A stretch of 64,000 nucleotides of DNA, taken from positions 1 through 64,000 of the forward strand of contig JAFVAR010000023.1 of NCBI GenBank assembly GCA_017480425.1. Direction: 5' to 3'. The notes under the pieces are model-generated. The model did not search any database. It saw only the letters and a list, made by a program, of their open reading frames with translations, and had not been told where the DNA came from. The position numbers were made by a program, and so were the translations under genes. This document shows positions 8,409-16,348 of this stretch, in pieces (within the stretch, counting starts at the first letter, position 1; every line of letters starts with the position of its first letter). The DNA comes from a bacterium. GTDB lineage: Bacteria; Cyanobacteriota; Vampirovibrionia; Gastranaerophilales; Gastranaerophilaceae.

Positions 8409-10127
8409 TTGAATATAAAAAAACAAAATTTCATTTATATCACGCTCAGCCTTTTACTACTTTCTCAAACTGCATATGCAGATGACACACTTGCCGCTAC
8501 TGCGGAACAAACAAGCACTGTATCAGAAACAAACGCTGCAGTTGTACAAACAACAAATCCATCTAAAAAGTCATGGTTCAAATTCAATAAAAATGCAGTA
8601 AAGCTAAAGAATAACAAAAAAAGCAAAAAGAATAAAGTAGAGGAAGTTAAACTGCCTCCGGTAATTCAAGGCAGACCCAAAATTCCTTTTAGTCAAATGT
8701 CTGTAATGAGTATAGACGATTGTGTTTCGTATGCTTTGGCTCACAATCCGTCTTTAATGGTTTCAGAAGAAAGAATTAATGCCGCTGAATCAGGTATCGG
8801 TCAAGCTCGTTCCAGTTATGCACCAAGATTTTCTGCAGGACTAAATTATAATTTTAATCATAACGAAGGTACAAGAGTTATGAATTCTCATGAAAATTCA
8901 GCCGGTGTAAGTGTTGGAATTTCTGAAATGATTTGGGATTTTGGAAGAACAACCGCAAGAATAAATATGGCAAAATATGATACCCTGTCTGCTGAATACG
9001 ACCACGGATATGAAACCTTAAACATAATATACCAAGTCAGAATTAATTATCATAAAGTTTTAGCAGCACTTGCAAACTTAGATATTTTTGAACAAAACGT
9101 CAGAATTCAAACTTTAAACTTCGAAAGAACAAAGGCCATGTTTGATGAAGGCTTAAAATCAAAGATAGACGTAGTTAATGCGGAAGTAAACCTTGCTGAT
9201 GCCAAAATTCAGCTTGTAGACGGACAGAACAACCTTCTTAACGCAATTATTGCACTCCAGAATTCAATGTATTATACGGAAGATAAGCCTTTTGTCGTTA
9301 AGAATACAGAAAGTTTCGGTTTTTTAAAAGCTGATTATAAAAAGAAAATAGAAAATGCAAACAACCAGAATCAGCCCAAACCGACATTAAAACGGGATGA
9401 AGATGGTCTTATAACACTTTCTTCAGGCATTGAACACAATGATATAATTCAGGATTATGTATTTAAGCCAATGGAATTAACAAAACAAGAAGCGGTTAAT
9501 AAAGCTTTAGAATTAAGACCGGATTTAAAGTCTAATGAAATTCTTGTAATGGTTCAAGAAGAAGCTCTAAAAGCAATAAGACGCACATACGCTCCTGAAC
9601 TTACCGGAAACGTATCATGGTCATATCAAAAAAATGAACATACCTACACAAGCCCGCTGCAAGCCGGAGCAAGTCTTGGCTTAGGTTCCGTTAATCCATA
9701 CGGAATACATTACCAAATTAAAGAAGGAGAGAGCTACTTAAATATTGCAAAACACAACGTTAATCTTGCAAAATCCGATATATATTGGGAAGTTCAAAAT
9801 AATTACATAAACATGCGCCAATTGGAAAGGAAAATACCTATTTTGAATACAAAAGTTAAAGCATCTTTAGAAAATTTTGAACTTGCAGACGGCAGGTACA
9901 GTGTAGGTTTGAACAATTATGTAGAACTACAGGATGCACTTGCAAGCTATAACAATTCACAACTGAATTTTGTAGAAGCAGTGTTTAACTATAATGTAGC
10001 ACGAGAAACTCTTTTAAAATCAATGGGAATTGGACTTGAAGAAAAAGAATCAAGAATAAAAAGGATTCCTAAAGCAGGAAAAGAAATTATAAATAAAAAA
10101 ACATCTCAAAATAATACTAACATATAG
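8409..10127 (+). CDS. tolC: TolC-like outer membrane efflux channel
   Basis: I start at TTG 8409 because AAGGGGG ends five bases before it; an upstream TTG at 8367 in the same frame has no ribosome site. This gives 572 residues. A signal peptide (IYITLSLLLLSQTAYA) is followed by a Lys/Asn-rich spacer. Two outer-membrane efflux repeats begin at MSIDDCVSYALAHNP and, in the second half, TKQEAVNKALELRPD. The long helices and GLNNYVELQDA region fit a trimeric TolC-like tunnel. It heads an operon with a MacA-like adaptor (13 bp on), an ABC ATPase and a MacB-like permease, so the four should form one tripartite exporter. The gene symbol denotes the family only. Confidence 0.92.
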   Translation: MNIKKQNFIYITLSLLLLSQTAYADDTLAATAEQTSTVSETNAAVVQTTNPSKKSWFKFNKNAVKLKNNKKSKKNKVEEVKLPPVIQGRPKIPFSQMSVMSIDDCVSYALAHNPSLMVSEERINAAESGIGQARSSYAPRFSAGLNYNFNHNEGTRVMNSHENSAGVSVGISEMIWDFGRTTARINMAKYDTLSAEYDHGYETLNIIYQVRINYHKVLAALANLDIFEQNVRIQTLNFERTKAMFDEGLKSKIDVVNAEVNLADAKIQLVDGQNNLLNAIIALQNSMYYTEDKPFVVKNTESFGFLKADYKKKIENANNQNQPKPTLKRDEDGLITLSSGIEHNDIIQDYVFKPMELTKQEAVNKALELRPDLKSNEILVMVQEEALKAIRRTYAPELTGNVSWSYQKNEHTYTSPLQAGASLGLGSVNPYGIHYQIKEGESYLNIAKHNVNLAKSDIYWEVQNNYINMRQLERKIPILNTKVKASLENFELADGRYSVGLNNYVELQDALASYNNSQLNFVEAVFNYNVARETLLKSMGIGLEEKESRIKRIPKAGKEIINKKTSQNNTNI

Positions 10128-10140
10128 ATTAGGGGGATAA

Positions 10141-11295
10141 ATGCAAAAGAAATATATTGTAATATTAATAGTAGTACTATTATCATTTGCAGTAATACTG
10201 CTACATAATAAAAAGAGTGCAGAAAAATATATTACCAGAGATATTTCAAAAGGTACTATTACTCAATATGTTGAAGCCTCAGGAACAATAAAGCCGATAA
10301 ACACAATAGCAGTTGGTACCCAGGTTTCCGGAACAGTAGCTAAAATTTATGTCGATTACAATTCTCAAGTAAAGGCAGGTCAGCTGCTTGCAGAACTCGA
10401 TCCAAGTCTTTTTCAGGCAAATGTTGATCAATCTACCGCAAAATTAAGCAATGCACAAGCATCATTAGCCAAAGCTCAAGCTGCTCTTGCTTACAAAAAA
10501 AATAATTACCAAAGATACCAGCATTTGTATCAAAAAAATTACGTTTCAAGAGATGATGTTGAACTTGCTCGTTCCAATTATTTAGCAGCAGAAGCTGATT
10601 TGGCAGCGGCAAGAGCTGAGGTCAGTGCTTCACAAGCAAGCTTAAACAACAATTTAACAAATTTGGGATATTCAAAGATTACATCTCCTGTTGACGGAAC
10701 AGTAATTTCAAGAGCTGTAGATGTTGGGCAAACTGTTGCAGCAAGCTTCAACACCCCAACTCTTTTTGAAGTTGCCAAAGATTTAACGCAAATGCAAATT
10801 GAAACAAGTGTATCAGAAGCAGATATCGGAAAAATAAAAGTCGGACAAAAGGCTGAATATACTCTTGACGGATATCAAGACAAAATATTTGAAGGAACTG
10901 TTACACAAGTTCGCCTGGCTTCCACTACAACAAATAACGTTGTAACTTATACTGTTATAGTTTCTGTTGATAACTCTGACGGATTTGCAATTCCAGGAAT
11001 GAGCGCAAATGTATCAATTATTACCGGACAGGTAAAAGATGTACTGTGCGTAGAAAATAAGGCACTCAAATTTACACCTTCCGATAACACCCAAAAATAT
11101 GAAAATCAGGGCATTTGGATTATGACAAAAACAGGACCTCAAAGGTATGATGTAGAATTGGGACTATCTGACGATAATAAAACTCAAATAATTTCAGATA
11201 AAATAAAAGAAAAAGACAAAGTTATTGTAGGTTCTACAGGCGGTAAGAAGAATTCAAAAAAAACTAACTCCGGAATGAGAAGACCTCCAATGTAG
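10141..11295 (+). CDS. macA: MacA-like periplasmic adaptor (HlyD/RND-MFP family)
   Basis: 384 residues. One N-terminal membrane anchor (IVILIVVLLSFAVILL) is followed by the split biotinyl-lipoyl domain (VGTQVSGTVAKIYVDYNS ... SPVDGTVISRAVDVGQTV). An Ala/Gln-rich helical hairpin lies at about 95-170, then beta-barrel domains. The order matches MacA and HlyD adaptors that link an inner membrane ABC transporter to a TolC channel. An AGGGGG ribosome site lies just before the ATG. The genes on both sides supply the other pump parts. Substrate unknown. Confidence 0.93.
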   Translation: MQKKYIVILIVVLLSFAVILLHNKKSAEKYITRDISKGTITQYVEASGTIKPINTIAVGTQVSGTVAKIYVDYNSQVKAGQLLAELDPSLFQANVDQSTAKLSNAQASLAKAQAALAYKKNNYQRYQHLYQKNYVSRDDVELARSNYLAAEADLAAARAEVSASQASLNNNLTNLGYSKITSPVDGTVISRAVDVGQTVAASFNTPTLFEVAKDLTQMQIETSVSEADIGKIKVGQKAEYTLDGYQDKIFEGTVTQVRLASTTTNNVVTYTVIVSVDNSDGFAIPGMSANVSIITGQVKDVLCVENKALKFTPSDNTQKYENQGIWIMTKTGPQRYDVELGLSDDNKTQIISDKIKEKDKVIVGSTGGKKNSKKTNSGMRRPPM

Positions 11296-11343
11296 GTATA
11301 AACGGGTAAGCCATTGAATAAACGAAGGGACGATAATCATTAA

Positions 11344-12060
11344 ATGTCATTAATAACAGTAAAACACGCAAAAAAAATGTATAAAATGGGAGATGAAGAA
11401 TTTTTCGCCCTAAATGACGTTTCTTTTTCTATTGAAGAAGGCGAGTTCGTTGCCATAATGGGAACCTCCGGCTCAGGAAAATCCACTTGCATGAATATGC
11501 TCGGGACATTGGATAAACCGACAAGCGGCGAGTATTATTTAGATGGCGCCGACGTTTTTTCAATGACACCTGATGAGCTTTCCGATATAAGAAACAACAA
11601 AATAGGATTTGTTTTTCAAGGATTTAACTTAATATCGAGAACCTCTGCTATAGATAACGTTTGTATGCCAATGATTTACAAAGGCATCCCTGAAAGCGAA
11701 AGATACAAACGTGCAAGAGAAGCCCTAAAAATAGTGGGATTAGAAAACAAAGAAAATAACATGCCATCTCAAATGTCAGGCGGTCAGCAGCAGAGAGTAG
11801 CAATTGCAAGAGCAATCGTTAATGATGCACCATTAATTTTAGCAGATGAACCTACCGGTAATTTGGATACTAAAACAAGTATTGACGTTATGGAATTTTT
11901 TGTAAATTTAAATCAAAAATTCGGTAAAACAGTTGTGCTTGTAACTCACGAACCTGATATTGCAGAATACACAAAACGCATACTCAAGTTTAAGGACGGA
12001 CAAATCGTGTCAGATTTACCAAAAGAAGAATGGATTAAGCAAAGGAATCGAGAAACATAA
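11344..12060 (+). CDS. macB: ABC transporter ATPase, MacB/LolD type
   Basis: 238 residues with Walker A GTSGSGKST near residue 40, the MSGGQQQR signature, Walker B LILADEPTGNLD and the switch histidine in VLVTHEPD. The sequence is of the LolCDE/MacB class. In E. coli MacB this domain is fused to the permease; here it is a separate gene followed 26 bp later by the permease. It powers the exporter formed with the flanking genes, probably for a peptide, lipid or macrolide-like molecule; the substrate is not deducible. Confidence 0.93.
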   Translation: MSLITVKHAKKMYKMGDEEFFALNDVSFSIEEGEFVAIMGTSGSGKSTCMNMLGTLDKPTSGEYYLDGADVFSMTPDELSDIRNNKIGFVFQGFNLISRTSAIDNVCMPMIYKGIPESERYKRAREALKIVGLENKENNMPSQMSGGQQQRVAIARAIVNDAPLILADEPTGNLDTKTSIDVMEFFVNLNQKFGKTVVLVTHEPDIAEYTKRILKFKDGQIVSDLPKEEWIKQRNRET

Positions 12061-12086
12061 GAGTAAAGTATTAAAGGAGTAATTAA

Positions 12087-13313
12087 TTGATAGATTTTAA
12101 ATCAACACTATCCATTGCATTAAAGTCATTAGAAGTTAACAAAATGCGCTCTGCACTAACTTCTCTCGGTATAATTATTGGAGTGGGAGCTGTTATCGTA
12201 ATGCTTGCAATCGGTTCCGGCGCAAATAAACAAGTTCAAGAAAATATGGAGTCTATGGGTTCTAATATTCTAACAATTCGTTCGGCCACTGCTAAATCCG
12301 GCGGTGTATCTATGGGAATGGGTTCAAAGCCCACTCTAAGCGTTAAAGATGCCGAAGCAATAAGCCGTAATGCCAGAGGGGTTGATGCTGTTGCACCAAT
12401 TATGAGTTCCTCTAAACAAGCCATGTACGGAAATCAAAACTGGCAAACCTCTGTTTATGGAATTACCACACCATATTTGTATGTAAAAAATTATGAAATC
12501 AAAGACGGACGAGCATTTACTAAAGATGATGATAATAATGCAGCAAAAGTTGCAATCATAGGCTCAACCGTTGAAACTGAGCTTTTTGGTGATATAAATT
12601 CCTTAGGAAAAACTATAAGAATCGGAAATATACCGTTTAAAGTTATAGGAACGCTTGTATCGAAAGGCACTGTCGGACCGATGGATCAGGATGATTTAAT
12701 TTTTATACCATTAACAACAGCGCAAAGAAAAGTATTCGGAACAGATTTTCCGGGCTCGGTCAACCAAATAATAGCAAAAGCAGATTCTCTTGAAAGCGCA
12801 AACATCGCACAAAGCGACATTGAAGAAATCTTGCGCACCAGACATAATCTTGGAAAAATGCAAGAAAATGATTTTGAAATAAGAAACAGCGCAGAATTTC
12901 AAGAAAAAATGAAATCAACAGTAAGAACATTTGCCATACTTCTGGCATCTATCGCTTCAGTTTCACTTGTTGTAGGCGGAATCGGAATTATGAATATTAT
13001 GCTCGTATCAGTTACCGAAAGAACAAAAGAAATTGGTATAAGAATGGCAATTGGAGCAAGGGCAGGAGATATAAGAATGCAATTTCTTATAGAAGCTCTG
13101 GTTCTGTCTTTGATTGGAGGACTTATAGGTATTGTTGCCGGCATCACAATTGCCCTTTTGGTTGGTAAACTTTTTGGAACTGCGGTTGTCATAACAATTT
13201 CTCCCATACTAATGTCATTTGGTTTTTCCGGCCTTGTCGGAATCGGTTTCGGATATTATCCGGCTTACAAAGCTTCTCTTTTAAATCCTATTGATGCTCT
13301 GAGATATGAATAA
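12087..13313 (+). CDS. MacB-like ABC transporter permease (FtsX domain)
   Basis: 408 residues from a TTG start at 12087, chosen for the AAAGGAG eight bases upstream. The N-terminal membrane helix (LTSLGIIIGVGAVIVMLAIGSG) is followed by a periplasmic MacB_PCD domain (about 45-260) and then three FtsX helices, ending with the conserved YYPAYKASLLNPIDALRYE. This is the classic mechanotransmission permease topology. It closes the TolC-MacA-ATPase-permease operon. No terminator is seen in the following 176 bp. Confidence 0.93.
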   Translation: MIDFKSTLSIALKSLEVNKMRSALTSLGIIIGVGAVIVMLAIGSGANKQVQENMESMGSNILTIRSATAKSGGVSMGMGSKPTLSVKDAEAISRNARGVDAVAPIMSSSKQAMYGNQNWQTSVYGITTPYLYVKNYEIKDGRAFTKDDDNNAAKVAIIGSTVETELFGDINSLGKTIRIGNIPFKVIGTLVSKGTVGPMDQDDLIFIPLTTAQRKVFGTDFPGSVNQIIAKADSLESANIAQSDIEEILRTRHNLGKMQENDFEIRNSAEFQEKMKSTVRTFAILLASIASVSLVVGGIGIMNIMLVSVTERTKEIGIRMAIGARAGDIRMQFLIEALVLSLIGGLIGIVAGITIALLVGKLFGTAVVITISPILMSFGFSGLVGIGFGYYPAYKASLLNPIDALRYE

Positions 13314-13489
13314 TACTATACAAATTTTTATTTAAACCACACTCCTGAAATGCAGAACATAAGTGTACTTTAGCTGATTGAATTAATTAAATTGTTAACT
13401 TTTGTAACTAATTAAAACTAAAAAAAGCAATTATTTCTTATTTAAATACTTTATATATACATCAGGTATTTTAATAAGGAGAAAGTAGT

Positions 13490-14023
13490 ATGGCATCAAC
13501 ATTAAATGTAGTAAATACTAATACAACTGATGGCAGAAAGCAAGATTTCAATGTTAAAGTTGGTAATAGAATGAAATTAGATATTTATCAGGACGGTAAT
13601 TGTGTTTGGAAAGTAGATACAGAGAGGTATTATCCAATAAAGAACAAACAAGGTGCGCAAAGCAGTATTAATTTAAGACCAAATCGCTATAATGCTTTTA
13701 AAGCACTTGCCGGTTTAGACGGTAATGTATCAGATTTGTCCGAAAAAGACTTGGCAAATGCTGCTAAATTAAAAGGAAAACATGGAATTAAAAATGTTAC
13801 AGTAAAAAATGGCGGAATCGCAGAAATCGAATTCAGTGACAATACAACTATGCTTTTTGATATAGAAACAAATGCGGAAAAAAATGAAAGATTACAAAAA
13901 GAAAAAGCAGAGCAAGCTGCAAAAGAAAATAAAACTGCTAAACCGAAAGAAAAAAGTTGGACAGACAAAATCCTGAATGGTATTGGAGAATTTATTGATA
14001 CTATTTGGGGTAACAATATATAG
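13490..14023 (+). CDS. Hypothetical cytoplasmic protein
   Basis: 177 residues with no signal peptide or membrane segment. The front half (to about 120) looks like a small beta-rich domain with alternating short strands (FNVKVGNRMKLDIYQDG, VTVKNGGIAEIEFSD). It is followed by a Lys/Glu-rich helical linker and a short amphipathic end (KILNGIGEFIDTIWG). I do not recognise the family. AAGGAG precedes the ATG and a strong terminator follows, so it is a monocistronic gene, and the good signals suggest decent expression. The 176 bp before it contains no other gene. Confidence 0.7.
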   Translation: MASTLNVVNTNTTDGRKQDFNVKVGNRMKLDIYQDGNCVWKVDTERYYPIKNKQGAQSSINLRPNRYNAFKALAGLDGNVSDLSEKDLANAAKLKGKHGIKNVTVKNGGIAEIEFSDNTTMLFDIETNAEKNERLQKEKAEQAAKENKTAKPKEKSWTDKILNGIGEFIDTIWGNNI

Positions 14024-14054
14024 TATTAAAAGATAAGTAATATTTTATACTCTC

Positions 14055-14090
14055 AAAAAAGCGGAGAACCTTGTGTTTCTCCGCTTTTTT
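14055..14090. terminator. Terminator between the hypothetical gene and map
   Basis: A 14-bp perfect stem, AAAAAAGCGGAGAA (14055-14068) with its complement at 14077-14090, closes an eight-base loop. A-run and T-run are both present, so it can serve the convergent genes on both sides. Confidence 0.92.
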
Positions 14091-14113
14091 AATTTATACA
14101 TTTTTTAAATTTA

Positions 14114-14866
14114 TTATTCCATAAGAGTTGTCATTAATATTGGTTCATCATCTGTAGCTAGAACAGTGTGTTCAAAATGAGCTGAAGGTTTGCGGTCTTT
14201 TGTTACAACACCCCAGTTGTCATCTTCCACAAATACATCGTCACATCCGAGATTTAACATCGGTTCAATTGCGATTACATACCCTTGTTTAATGAGAGTT
14301 TTGTCTCCTACGCTATAGTTAAACAGGAACGGGTCTTCGTGCATTTCATGTCCAACTCCGTGCCCGCCATACTGCCTGACTATACCAAGTTTGTAACTGT
14401 TTGCAACAGCTTCTACCGCACTAGAGATGTCATCAAGAACATTTCCTGCTCTCATTTGTTTAATACCTGCAAAAAGTGCTTCTTCTGTTGCTTTCATAAG
14501 CATTTGTTTTTCTTCGGAAATTTTTCCTACGGCATATGACCATGCGCTGTCGCCTACCATACCACCATAAGTTGCTCCAACATCTATTGCGATAATATCA
14601 CCTTCTTTGAGAATTTCGTTATCATTAGGAATTCCGTGAACAACTTTTTCATTTATTGATGTACATATGCATCCCGGGAAACCGTTGTATCCTAAAAATG
14701 TCGGAATTGCTTTATTTTCTTTAATTACTTTCATTGCAATATTGTCAAGTTCTTTTGTTGAAATTCCGGGTTCAACAACTTCTCTCATTTTTTTGTGGAC
14801 AAGTGCCACAATATGCCCGGCATGTCTCATTCTCTTAATTTCATCACGAGATTTTCTGTTAATCAT
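14114..14866 (-). CDS. map: Methionine aminopeptidase type I
   Basis: 250 residues, standard length. The metal ligands are visible: D95 (IIAIDVGATY), D106 (GGMVGDSAW), the His of GHGVGHEMHE, the Glu of AIEPML and the Glu of AHFEHT. His77 (VVHGIP) is the substrate-binding histidine. It removes N-terminal Met from new proteins. In many bacteria map follows secY and adk in the spc operon; here it stands alone, far from secY (39275), in keeping with the broken-up ribosomal cluster. Confidence 0.97.
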   Translation of the reverse strand: MINRKSRDEIKRMRHAGHIVALVHKKMREVVEPGISTKELDNIAMKVIKENKAIPTFLGYNGFPGCICTSINEKVVHGIPNDNEILKEGDIIAIDVGATYGGMVGDSAWSYAVGKISEEKQMLMKATEEALFAGIKQMRAGNVLDDISSAVEAVANSYKLGIVRQYGGHGVGHEMHEDPFLFNYSVGDKTLIKQGYVIAIEPMLNLGCDDVFVEDDNWGVVTKDRKPSAHFEHTVLATDDEPILMTTLME

Positions 14867-14957
14867 AAATTTATACCTCTTTGTCCTGATTGTAGCACAA
14901 AAATTTGAGCAGGTTTATTTATTCGATATGTTGGTTAAATAAAACATATTTCCCTGC

Positions 14958-14988
14958 TTGACATTAGAAATTGATTTGGTACTATAAT
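14958..14988 (+). promoter_or_regulatory. Promoter of tRNA-Glu
   Basis: TTGACA at 14958-14963 and TATAAT at 14983-14988, both perfect consensus, with a long 19-bp spacer. The tRNA begins 12 bases after the -10, so there is almost no 5' leader. Confidence 0.8.
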
Positions 14989-14999
14989 ACTTGTGACTA

Positions 15000-15075
15000 G
15001 CCCCCATCGTCTAGAGGCCTAGGACAACACCCTTTCACGGTGTAGACAGCGATTCGAATTCGCTTGGGGGTACCA
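15000..15075 (+). tRNA. trnE: tRNA-Glu (anticodon TTC)
   Basis: A complete cloverleaf with the CCA encoded. The acceptor stem GCCCCCA (15000-15006) pairs with TGGGGGT (15065-15071), with one G-U at the end. The anticodon stem ACACC/GGTGT surrounds loop CTTTCAC with anticodon TTC at 15034-15036, and the T-loop holds TTCGAAT. The acceptor and D arm (CCATCGTCTAGAGG) are essentially those of cyanobacterial and plastid trnE, which supports the phylogenetic placement. It has its own consensus promoter. The last bases recur about 1.1 kb downstream. Confidence 0.96.
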
Positions 15076-15076
15076 T
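15067..15076 (+). repeat. Left copy of direct repeat at tRNA-Glu 3' end
   Basis: GGGGTACCAT, the last nine bases of tRNA-Glu plus one, recurs exactly at 16190-16199. In both places an ATAAAA-like tract follows. Duplicated tRNA 3' ends are the usual footprint of site-specific integration. Confidence 0.5.
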
Positions 15077-15087
15077 TTATAAAATTT

Positions 15088-15107
15088 GAGGCGAAAGCCT
15101 CTTTTTT
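15088..15107 (+). terminator. Terminator after tRNA-Glu
   Basis: GAGGC-GAAA-GCCTC followed by TTTTTT, a short stem with a stable GNRA loop, 12 bases after the CCA end. Confidence 0.85.
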
Positions 15108-15120
15108 ATTGCCTTTGAAC

Positions 15121-15210
15121 TGTTCGAATGTAATGGAATTTTACCCTAACCCATTTTGAAGTAATAAACCTGAACATGCCGATTTGACAAGCTTTTACCC
15201 ATGTTCGAAT
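15121..15210 (+). promoter_or_regulatory. Possible regulatory region with repeated TGTTCGAAT
   Basis: TGTTCGAAT occurs at 15121-15129 and again at 15202-15210. GAACATG (15172-15178) and CATGTTC (15200-15206) form an inverted repeat around a TTGACA-like hexamer. The arrangement looks like operator sites in front of the gene at 15265. No regulator is identified. Confidence 0.35.
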
Positions 15211-15264
15211 AAGTTATTCAAAATTATCCATTTTTCATGATAGTATTAAGAAAAAGGAGTGGAT

Positions 15265-15660
15265 ATGAAAAAGTATATAGCAATTTTATTAATTATGATT
15301 TTAATTCAGCCTATAACTTTTGCTGCAGGTATGAAAAGTACAATGAATAAAGTTATGGATAGTTGGATAGGTGAAAATATAGATACAGTTATTAACTCAT
15401 GGGGATATCCTTCAAGTGAGAAGGAAATCGCAGGTAAAAAATTATATTATTGGACCAAGAGTTCTTATGTCATAACTAGCAACCAGTATGGTGTTTATGG
15501 TGGAGAATCAACATGCAATAGAATATTAGAAGTCGATAAGAATAACACGGTTGTTAAATGGCAATGGGAAGGAAATAGTTGCCCTTCTACATATATTTTC
15601 TCTGGGAAAAAATTAGTTAATCCTAATAATAATCCATGGAAAAAGAAATCTGAATTATAG
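15265..15660 (+). CDS. Secreted small protein, SmpA-like WxG..WG.P motif
   Basis: 131 residues from the ATG at 15265, five bases after AAGGAG. A signal peptide (MKKYIAILLIMILIQPITFA) is followed by SWIGENIDTVINSWGYPSSE and then KKLYYWTKSS. That W-x-G-x(4)-V-x(2)-WG-x-P pattern with a downstream Y-x-W is common in small exported proteins with a SmpA/BamE-like fold. Two later cysteines (ESTCNR, NSCPST) may pair in the periplasm. Function unknown. It lies 12 bp before the next small gene, inside the islet flanked by the tRNA-Glu repeat. Confidence 0.65.
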   Translation: MKKYIAILLIMILIQPITFAAGMKSTMNKVMDSWIGENIDTVINSWGYPSSEKEIAGKKLYYWTKSSYVITSNQYGVYGGESTCNRILEVDKNNTVVKWQWEGNSCPSTYIFSGKKLVNPNNNPWKKKSEL

Positions 15661-15671
15661 GAGATAGTAAT

Positions 15672-16064
15672 ATGTTAAAGAACATACTTATATTCGTAGC
15701 TGGCATGGTTACAATGTTTATCATAATGATATTATTAGGAGTTGCAGTTAATTCTTCTAATGACAATGGCTATCCAGGATTAACAATATTTGAAGAAGAA
15801 GGCAAGTGTACTAGTGCAAGACAAATAAAGATTATGCAGACTCTTGAACCTAATATGGCACTTGCACATGCAAAAACTCAGCCTAATGCAATATATGATC
15901 CTAATGAAATACTAGTATTGTTGTTAGGTGATGAAAAAGCTAATTATTATGATGAACAGAAAATCAATATACCTAAAGGAATGTGTGCTAGACAAGTTGG
16001 AACATATCAATATCAATCAAGAGAATTGGGTATGAAAACCGTGCCTGTGGTAACAATAAAGTAA
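15672..16064 (+). CDS. Hypothetical membrane-anchored small protein
   Basis: 130 residues with one N-terminal membrane helix (ILIFVAGMVTMFIIMILLGVAV) and then an outward or periplasmic domain with two cysteines (GKCTSARQ and GMCARQVG, each Cys one or two residues before an Ala-Arg-Gln triplet), which might form a disulphide. GGAGATAG precedes the ATG. The family is not recognised. It forms a pair with the upstream secreted protein and ends about 125 bp before the right copy of the tRNA repeat. Confidence 0.6.
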   Translation: MLKNILIFVAGMVTMFIIMILLGVAVNSSNDNGYPGLTIFEEEGKCTSARQIKIMQTLEPNMALAHAKTQPNAIYDPNEILVLLLGDEKANYYDEQKINIPKGMCARQVGTYQYQSRELGMKTVPVVTIK

Positions 16065-16189
16065 TCAGAGAAAGATAAATATTAAACAAAGTTTTTAATT
16101 AATGAAATTATTAGACTAATATTTGGGTCATAATTTAAAATTGATAACTCCAAAATCTTCTGAGCTATTGTTCTCTGAGCGTACGGTTC

Positions 16190-16199
16190 GGGGTACCAT
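16190..16199 (+). repeat. Right copy of direct repeat of tRNA-Glu 3' end
   Basis: GGGGTACCAT, identical to 15067-15076, preceded by TTCG and followed by an A-rich run. No other tRNA sequence is present here, so it looks like an attachment-site remnant, not a second tRNA. The 16065-16348 gap otherwise contains a terminator and a promoter. Confidence 0.5.
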
Positions 16200-16201
16200 A
16201 T

Positions 16202-16234
16202 AAAAAAAGAACACCATTAAGGTGTTCTTTTTTT
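16202..16234. terminator. Strong hairpin terminator
   Basis: A 14-bp stem (16202-16215 with 16221-16234) closes an ATTAA loop, with A-run and T-run on the two sides. It may have been the original terminator of tRNA-Glu before the islet was inserted. Confidence 0.9.
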
Positions 16235-16287
16235 ATATGAAAAGACACATGAAATTTTATTTTAAAGTCAATTCTTATTTTTGTACT

Positions 16288-16315
16288 TTGCTCAAATATA
16301 AAAATGTGTTATAAT
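16288..16315 (+). promoter_or_regulatory. Promoter of sugar-phosphate transferase gene
   Basis: TTGCTC (16288-16293) and TATAAT (16310-16315) with a 16-bp spacer, plus the extended -10 dinucleotide TG at 16307-16308. AAGGGGAG precedes the ATG at 16349. Confidence 0.65.
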
Positions 16316-16348
16316 ACATACGTTATGTACTTTTAAAGGGGAGTTTTT

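Noticed and set aside
16140-16199. Second tRNA gene ending at GGGGTACCAT
   Set aside because: Upstream bases do not fold into a cloverleaf and the 5' acceptor half is missing; only the last bases of tRNA-Glu are duplicated.
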